Source: Porticoccaceae bacterium
Lineage (GTDB): Bacteria > Pseudomonadota > Gammaproteobacteria > Pseudomonadales > Porticoccaceae
Assembly: GCA_029250825.1 (NCBI GenBank)
Contig: JAQXEN010000050.1
Span: forward strand, 1-64,000
Direction: 5' to 3'
DNA: 64,000 bases
Shown: in pieces, positions 59,115-64,000 of the stretch
Layout of the letters: each line of letters opens with the position of its first letter
Numbering within the stretch: position 1 is the first letter of the stretch
The notes under the pieces: model-generated
Databases searched by the model: none
Told to the model about the DNA's origin: nothing
The model's input: only the letters and a program-made list of their open reading frames with translations
Made by a program: the position numbers and the translations under genes

Positions 59115-59316
59115 CTTAAGGATCGCTGGCGCGGAACTGGCAAATCGTGTGCCGCAACCCAAGGCAGCGATAACAGAGCTTAATGGCTCAGAGATCAATA
59201 TTGCTAGCGATCGCGCCAGAGAGCGGCACTGGGACCGGGACGGCATAAATAACATACCCAAAACCGAGGGCAATACCGTTGCGCATTACAAAGATAAACA
59301 GGCGCTATCACCGATA

Positions 59317-59859
59317 ATGGATATGTCTATGGATGAGTTTCTCCAGAGTGTCGAGCGTCGCGCGTTCCATATGGCACGCATGGCCACCGGCAATCGCGAT
59401 GACGCGCTGGATATAGTTCAAGAGGCGATGTTTAAGCTGGTACAAAAGTACTCAGGGAAAAGCGCGGGCGAATGGAGGCCACTTTTTTACCGTATTTTAA
59501 ATCGCAAAATTACCGACCACTATCGGCGCAATGCAGCAAAAAACCGCCTTTTCAGCCTCGCCAGCTTTGGTATGCAGGCCAGCGATGAGGGGGCTGATTT
59601 AATTGATCGCGCAGAGGGCCGCAAAAGTGATGCACCGGATCAAACAGTGGCTCGGGAACTGCAGATGGAGATACTTACCAAGGCAGTTGCCCAACTCCCG
59701 GGGCGTCAGCGACAGGCTTTCATGTTGCGCTGCTGGGACGGCATGAGCACCGCGATCACCGCTGAGACTATGGGTTGCAGTGAAGGTAGCGTAAAGACAC
59801 ATTACTCGCGAGCGATGCACTCCCTGCGAGCCTCAATGGAGGAATATCGGTATGAATAG
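59317..59859 (+). CDS. ECF-type RNA polymerase sigma factor
   Basis: About 180 aa from the ATG at 59317. Region 2 is seen in MDEFLQSVERRAFHMARMATGNRDDALDIVQEAMFKLVQKY and YRILNRKITDHYRRN. Region 4 is LPGRQRQAFMLRCWDGMSTAITAETMGCSEGSVKTHYSRAMHSLRASM. There is no region 1 or 3. The frame is open back to 59086, overlapping the His-rich gene, but the upstream 77 codons do not resemble sigma factors; in-frame ATGs at 59101, 59323 and 59329 are alternatives. Overlaps the next gene by 8 bp, as do sigma/anti-sigma pairs. Confidence 0.85.
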   Translation: MDMSMDEFLQSVERRAFHMARMATGNRDDALDIVQEAMFKLVQKYSGKSAGEWRPLFYRILNRKITDHYRRNAAKNRLFSLASFGMQASDEGADLIDRAEGRKSDAPDQTVARELQMEILTKAVAQLPGRQRQAFMLRCWDGMSTAITAETMGCSEGSVKTHYSRAMHSLRASMEEYRYE

Positions 59860-60217
59860 AGGTATAGAGAACACATCAAGAAACACTGCAGAGGGCACTT
59901 TAGAGGGCAAGTTGCAGGAACAGTTAGCGGCACTGGAACAGAACACCAGCACCGAGGATTTATTTCGTCTGGCACAGGCGCGCAACAATGCTCTTAAGCA
60001 GACGCCGAGAACCACCAACAGAGGGCTTTGGCCAGCTATGGCAACTGCCTTTGGTTCAGTTGCATTGATCGCAGTGCTCTACAGCCCTATAGAATCGATA
60101 CTCTCACCCAATACTGCCTTCGACAGCGATGAATATTATTCCGAACTATCAGAAGATAATTTCGAACTCTATAATGATCTAGAGTTTTACGATTGGTTGG
60201 CGGATATCGACAGTTAA
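59852..60217 (+). CDS. Single-TM membrane protein, putative anti-sigma factor (DUF3619-like)
   Basis: 121 aa. The N-terminal cytoplasmic part (about 1-58) is charged and helical (LEGKLQEQLAALEQNTSTEDLFRLAQARNNAL), followed by one TM segment (LWPAMATAFGSVALIAVLYS, about 59-78) and a strongly acidic periplasmic tail (DEYYSELSEDNFELYNDLEFYDWLADID). Its start lies within the sigma gene's last codons. Size, topology and position are those of an anti-sigma factor; no ZAS zinc motif is seen. The acidic tail could interact with the His/Arg-rich protein encoded upstream (inference). Confidence 0.7.
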   Translation: MNRGIENTSRNTAEGTLEGKLQEQLAALEQNTSTEDLFRLAQARNNALKQTPRTTNRGLWPAMATAFGSVALIAVLYSPIESILSPNTAFDSDEYYSELSEDNFELYNDLEFYDWLADIDS

Positions 60218-60257
60218 TAACGGATCCCAGTAAAAGGCCCTAATAAAGAGACCGACA

Positions 60258-60812
60258 ATGAAAAATAAGCGCATCAAAACACTAGCACTGTTCGCCCTAC
60301 TGGCCTGCTGTGCCCTGCCCGTCTCAGCGGATCAAAAGCATGATCGGCCAATTGCTTGGGCGGAGCTGCCGGCGGATGCGCGCAGTGCACTGGCACCCAT
60401 GGCGGATCGTTGGGACAAGATGAAACCGCAACAGCAGCATCGCTTATTGAGTAGAGTGGGCACCAAAAAGTTTAAGCAAAACGCCGATCGCTGGAGCAAA
60501 CTCTCGCCACAGGAACGTGAGCGCATCAAGGAATCCCGCGGGCGCTTCAAAGAAATGCCGCCGGAGAAACGCCAAGCATTGCGCAAAAAATGGGAGAGTA
60601 TGTCGGAGGCTGAACGCCAAGACGCAAGAAGAGCGCGCCGCGCACTGAGCAACTACCCCCCGAAACAGCGTCACCGCCTACTGGAAGAACTGCGCAATTT
60701 ACCGCCGGAGCAACGGCGGGCCAGAATAGCGCAGTTTAAACAGGACAATCAGAAGAATAAGAACAAACAGAAAAATAATAACGATCAGAAAGATAACAAA
60801 GATAAAAAGTAG
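60258..60812 (+). CDS. DUF3106 domain exported protein
   Basis: 184 aa with a signal peptide (LALFALLACCALPVSA). The body is a series of repeats around L-PP-E-RQ-L and W-xM (WSKLSPQERERIKESRGRFKEMPPEKRQALRKKWESMSEAERQ), the hallmark of DUF3106, rather like Spy/CpxP-type helical hairpins. It ends with a K/N/Q/D low-complexity tail. It follows the sigma/anti-sigma pair by 40 bp and completes a three-gene unit seen in other proteobacteria. Possible envelope-stress sensor or chaperone. Confidence 0.82.
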   Translation: MKNKRIKTLALFALLACCALPVSADQKHDRPIAWAELPADARSALAPMADRWDKMKPQQQHRLLSRVGTKKFKQNADRWSKLSPQERERIKESRGRFKEMPPEKRQALRKKWESMSEAERQDARRARRALSNYPPKQRHRLLEELRNLPPEQRRARIAQFKQDNQKNKNKQKNNNDQKDNKDKK

Positions 60813-60855
60813 CGGCTCTCGCCTCTATCCACCCTTCGCGCTGTGAAATACCCTG

Positions 60856-61452
60856 CTATAACAGCGCGGTTATCTGCTGTTTAAGTACCGGCAGTACCTC
60901 ATTAGCAAACCAGGGATTAGTCTTTAGCCAGCGGTTATTCCGCGGACTAGAATGGGGTATAGGCAAGATCTGCGGCCAGTAATGCTGCCATTGACTGACG
61001 GTCTCAGTGACGGTCGATCGGGCTCTGCCGGGAAGATGCCAGTCCAGTGCGTACTGACCAATAATCAGGCTCAGCTCTAGATTAGGCAGCAGGCTTAACA
61101 GCGCCGAGCGCCAGTGTTCCGCACACTGAGTTGGGGGCGCTAGGTCACCGCCTTTTCCGGTGCCCGGATAGCAAAAGGCCATTGGCAGGATAGCGATCTG
61201 AGACGCATCGTAAAACACCCGGCGATCAACACCCATCCAACTCCGCAGTCGATCACCTGATGGATCGTCAAAGGGAATACCTTTGTAATGGGTTTTTCTA
61301 CCGGGTGCCTGCCCTGCAATAAGGATTTTAGCCTTCGGGTTGAGCTGCAGGATAGGCTTTGGACCCAGGGCTAAACCCTCACATAGGGTGCAGCCGCGGA
61401 CGGCGGTTAGCAGGGAAGTAATATCGATGCTTTCAATGGTTTGATCAGTCAA
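60856..61452 (-). CDS. Uracil-DNA glycosylase superfamily protein
   Basis: 198 aa. Motif 1 reads GQAPGRKTHYKGIPFDDPSG and motif 2 PIPHSSPRNN, as in the COG1573 family (UDG families 4/5 and relatives). Cysteines 21, 24, 94 and 110 have the spacing of the [4Fe-4S] ligands of family 4 enzymes. The usual catalytic residues differ between subfamilies, so activity on uracil is likely but not certain. Single gene, followed upstream by the etfBA terminator. Confidence 0.8.
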   Translation of the reverse strand: MTDQTIESIDITSLLTAVRGCTLCEGLALGPKPILQLNPKAKILIAGQAPGRKTHYKGIPFDDPSGDRLRSWMGVDRRVFYDASQIAILPMAFCYPGTGKGGDLAPPTQCAEHWRSALLSLLPNLELSLIIGQYALDWHLPGRARSTVTETVSQWQHYWPQILPIPHSSPRNNRWLKTNPWFANEVLPVLKQQITALL

Positions 61453-61582
61453 TTCTCGCCTCGTTTTTTATACACACCTCTCTGTCTTGGCCTGCCAAAA
61501 TCTAACACTATAACAGGGCAAAACATCATCTAAAGCTAGTTCAAAAACTGCCTCTAGGTTAGCTTGAAGAAAAATCGGAGGC

Positions 61583-61612
61583 AAAAAAAAGACCCCCTTA
61601 GGAGTCTTTTTT
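61583..61612 (-). terminator. Intrinsic terminator of etfBA
   Basis: On the minus strand AAAAAAGACTCC, short loop, GGGGGTC followed by T8. Its stem extends into the A/T tracts, so it could work in both directions. It lies 54 bp beyond the etfA stop. Confidence 0.8.
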
Positions 61613-61665
61613 AATCGAGCTTAACTGAGCGGCTTAAACGCTTTTACGCCTAAAAAGCCTGCCTA

Positions 61666-62595
61666 TTAAAGGGCAGTGTCAAGCTCAGGCAGTGCCGTGA
61701 AGAGATCTGCAACCAGACCATAATCCGCCACCGAAAAGATCGGCGCTTCTTCGTCTTTGTTGATCGCAACAATCACCTTGCTGTCTTTCATACCGGCCAA
61801 ATGTTGAATCGCACCAGAGATACCCACAGCAACATAGAGATCAGGTGCAACGATCTTACCGGTTTGACCAACCTGCATATCATTGGGTACAAAGCCTGCA
61901 TCCACCGCGGCGCGAGATGCACCAACGCCGGCGCCGAGCTTATCGGCAATGCTGTAGATCATGCTGAAGTTATCGCCGTTGCCCATACCGCGACCACCGG
62001 ATACAACAATTTTGGCTGCAGTCAATTCAGGACGATCTGACTTGGCCACTTCTTCCCCTTTAAATTCAGACTTGCCTGCATTGTGAGCCGAGGCAACCGC
62101 TTCGATAGCCGCGGAGCCGCCATCAGCAGGTGCTGCATCAAAAGCTGTACCGCGCACGGTTAGCACTTTTATGGCATCAGTGCTCTGCACTGTGGCAATC
62201 ACGTTACCGGCATAGATTGGACGCTTAAATGTGTCGGCACTGACTACTGCGCTGATTTCAGAGATAGCCTGAACATCCAGCAATGCAGCGGCGCGAGGCA
62301 AGATATTTTTGGCGGTGGTAGTCGCCGTTGCCAATAGGTGGCTATAAGCAGCACCCACTTCAGCAATCAATGGAGCAACATTCTCAGCGAGTTGGTGGCC
62401 ATAGGCTGCATTGTCTGCGACCAAAACTTTGCTGATACCGGCAACCTGTGCAGCTTGCTCAGCAGCACCCTGACAGTCACTGCCAATAACTAAGATATCA
62501 ATATCGCCACCGATGGCTTGCGCTGCGGTGACCGAGTTCAAAGTAGCAGGCTTAAGGCTGCTATTGTCGTGTTCAGCGATAACTAGAATACTCAT
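61666..62595 (-). CDS. etfA: Electron transfer flavoprotein alpha subunit
   Basis: 309 aa, carries the FAD that accepts electrons from acyl-CoA dehydrogenases. The FAD-binding C-terminal domain is clear: VVSGGRGMGNGDNFSMIYSIADKLGAGVGASRAAVDAGFVPND, GQTGKIVAPDLYVAVGISGAIQHLAGM, and INKDEEAPIFSVADYGLVADLF. Its ATG overlaps the etfB stop by one base (TAATG). Works with FadB and with ETF-QO encoded divergently. Confidence 0.97.
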   Translation of the reverse strand: MSILVIAEHDNSSLKPATLNSVTAAQAIGGDIDILVIGSDCQGAAEQAAQVAGISKVLVADNAAYGHQLAENVAPLIAEVGAAYSHLLATATTTAKNILPRAAALLDVQAISEISAVVSADTFKRPIYAGNVIATVQSTDAIKVLTVRGTAFDAAPADGGSAAIEAVASAHNAGKSEFKGEEVAKSDRPELTAAKIVVSGGRGMGNGDNFSMIYSIADKLGAGVGASRAAVDAGFVPNDMQVGQTGKIVAPDLYVAVGISGAIQHLAGMKDSKVIVAINKDEEAPIFSVADYGLVADLFTALPELDTAL

Positions 62596-63344
62596 TAGAT
62601 CACCTTCGCTTCGTTTTTAAGTTTGTCTACTAACATGGCTACATCTTCAACCTTGATACCGGCTTGACGCTCAGCGGGCAGTTCGACGCCCAGCAAGGTG
62701 ACGCGCGGAGCAATGGCCACGCCCAAATCATCTGGCGTTTTAACATCCAATGGCTTGCGCTTGGCTTTCATAATGTTGGGTAGAGACGCATAGCGCGGCT
62801 CGTTCAAACGCAGATCCGAGGTGACAATCGCGGGCAAGCTCAACTCAAGCGTCTGCAGGCCGCCGTCAACTTCGCGGATAACCACTGCCTTGCCATCATC
62901 GACACTCAGTTCTGAGGCAAATGTCGCCTGTGAACAGCCCAGCAGCGCTGAGAGCATTTGACCGGTTTGGTTGTTATCACCATCAATCGCCTGCTTGCCC
63001 ATCAAGATCAGATCCGGAGATTCTTCATCGCAGACTGCTTTCAGGCACTTGGCAATGGCCAATGGCTCGAGAGATTCATCCGTTTCAACCAAAATGGCGC
63101 GGTCTGCGCCCAGAGCCAGTGCAGTGCGCAACTGCTCTTGACACTGCTTGGTGCCCACTGACACAGCAACGACTTCAGTTGCTATACCTTTCTCTGCCAG
63201 ACGCACTGCTTCTTCAACGGCAATCTCGCAGAATGGATTAATCGACATTTTGACATTGGCCAGATCAACATCTGAACCGTCAGACTTGGGTCTTACTTTG
63301 ACGTTGTAATCAACAACGCGCTTTACAGCGACCAGTACTTTCAT
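62595..63344 (-). CDS. etfB: Electron transfer flavoprotein beta subunit
   Basis: 249 aa, AMP-binding partner of EtfA. Typical [23 protein letters not shown] start, [43 protein letters not shown], the recognition-loop [27 protein letters not shown] lies upstream of the ATG. First gene of etfBA. Confidence 0.97.
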   Translation of the reverse strand: MKVLVAVKRVVDYNVKVRPKSDGSDVDLANVKMSINPFCEIAVEEAVRLAEKGIATEVVAVSVGTKQCQEQLRTALALGADRAILVETDESLEPLAIAKCLKAVCDEESPDLILMGKQAIDGDNNQTGQMLSALLGCSQATFASELSVDDGKAVVIREVDGGLQTLELSLPAIVTSDLRLNEPRYASLPNIMKAKRKPLDVKTPDDLGVAIAPRVTLLGVELPAERQAGIKVEDVAMLVDKLKNEAKVI

Positions 63345-63616
63345 GGTTTTCCTTCCATATGACTAAATATGACTAATTAAAAAGGGTCATTTGATTAGCC
63401 CCGCATCAGTGCTGCGAGGGGTCAAATTTCAAGTCGATCATAGTGCCTAGCTGATGCCGATAAATCAAGCAACCGCGAGGCCCAACGCGACCAGCGAGTC
63501 AGCTCGGACGGCCGGTCATTGTTATAAATTATGGTTATCAATAATCGCTATAGCTATGGCCATATGATGGTTGTAACATGGCTGCTGTGGTCACTAATGC
63601 TTTGGGGAGAATGAGT

Positions 63617-64000
63617 TTGGAACGCGAATTTATGGATTACGATGTCGTCATCGTTGGCGCCGGCCCTTCAGGTCTGGCGGCGGCTTGCCGACTAAAACAG
63701 GTAAATGCTGATATCTCAGTCTGTGTAGTGGAAAAAGGCTCTGAAGTGGGAGCACATATTCTATCCGGTGCAGTCTTCGAACCAACACCTCTCAATGAGC
63801 TTTTCCCCGAGTGGAAAGAGATGGGTGCACCGCTGCTGACTCCGGTTGTTGAGGATGATATTTTTGTCTTCACCGGCGCGACTAAGCGTATCAAGGTACC
63901 GGGCCTATTTGCCCCGAAAACCATGCACAACCACGGCAACTATATTATCAGCCTTGGCAAACTTTGCCGCTGGCTGGCTGAACAGGCCGAGAATCTCGGT
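63617..64000 (+). CDS. Electron transfer flavoprotein-ubiquinone oxidoreductase (5' part; runs off the window)
   Basis: The first 128 residues of a long flavoprotein that passes electrons from ETF to ubiquinone at the membrane. FAD motif VVIVGAGPSGLAAACRLKQ and GAHILSGAVFEPTPLNELFPEWKEMGAPL match ETF-QO. The TTG at 63617 gives MEREFMDYDVV, which fits the family start MERE-MEYD, and has GGGGAGA 6 nt upstream; an ATG at 63611 touches that Shine-Dalgarno and is less likely. Divergent from etfBA, a common pairing. The catalytic C-terminal 4Fe-4S region lies outside. Confidence 0.93.
   Translation, partial: MEREFMDYDVVIVGAGPSGLAAACRLKQVNADISVCVVEKGSEVGAHILSGAVFEPTPLNELFPEWKEMGAPLLTPVVEDDIFVFTGATKRIKVPGLFAPKTMHNHGNYIISLGKLCRWLAEQAENLG

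Overview
The window is a dense, low-redundancy chromosomal segment of a gammaproteobacterium, most likely a free-living marine member of the Pseudomonadales/Cellvibrionales (SAR92/Porticoccaceae-like; this placement is inference). Support comes from FadB whose catalytic glutamates fall at the E. coli positions 119 and 139, CysG, LolA, HflD, RraA and CrcB, moderate GC, a complete glyoxylate shunt, and a gene order close to that of Pseudomonas aeruginosa from cysG/serS to aceA and, in two pieces, to E. coli. There are no rRNA genes, CRISPR arrays, recognisable IS elements or prophage. One tRNA (Pro, TGG) lies at the left edge.

Layout. 0-3.5 kb: tRNA-Pro, tex, a small methyltransferase. 3.5-14.7 kb: a metabolic and accessory stretch with a secreted esterase, a PLP decarboxylase, fadB without fadA beside it, an exported metallo-beta-lactamase-fold protein with an altered metal motif, a PyrD-PyrK fusion, an Nramp-like transporter lacking the canonical metal motifs, and a serine hydrolase. 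14.9-20.5 kb: glyoxylate-shunt block, aceA facing away from a LysR regulator, then glcB and rraA. 20.5-29.6 kb: GNAT, ggt, then the conserved roxA-purB-hflD-mnmA-nudJ-rluE run facing away from icd. 29.6-34.8 kb: cspD-clpS-clpA-infA-bpt-aat, a compact N-degron (N-end rule) block. 34.8-46.2 kb: trxB, ftsK, an inserted group of envelope genes (SnoaL-like, outer-membrane barrel, DUF3015, and a DUF4105 gene interrupted by one in-frame TAG), then lolA-rarA-crcB-serS. 46.2-46.6 kb: a composite repeat cluster. 46.6-49.4 kb: cysG-gorA. 49.4-53.6 kb: a polyamine (gamma-glutamyl-putrescine) catabolic cluster with a TetR regulator and a 40-bp palindromic operator candidate. 53.7-55.0 kb: an orphan tyrosine recombinase. 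55.3-58.4 kb: prc-xthA. 58.5-60.8 kb: a His-rich exported protein, an ECF-type sigma factor, a one-TM putative anti-sigma and a DUF3106 protein. 60.8-64 kb: a UDG-family protein and etfBA facing away from the start of ETF-ubiquinone oxidoreductase.

How genes work together. FadB, the ETF/ETF-QO electron route and the aceA/glcB shunt together describe growth on fatty acids or acetate, with Icd at the branch point against AceA. ClpS/ClpA with the two aminoacyl-tRNA-protein transferases (Bpt, Aat) form tagging and delivery arms of N-degron proteolysis. PuuA, PuuB and a class-I amidotransferase would catabolise putrescine under the TetR repressor encoded directly after puuB. The least understood unit is the sigma-factor operon with its His-rich secreted neighbour. 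The most unusual single proteins are the PyrD-PyrK fusion, the motif-less Nramp homologue and the amber-interrupted DUF4105 gene. I did not see a clear-cut new defence or mobile system.
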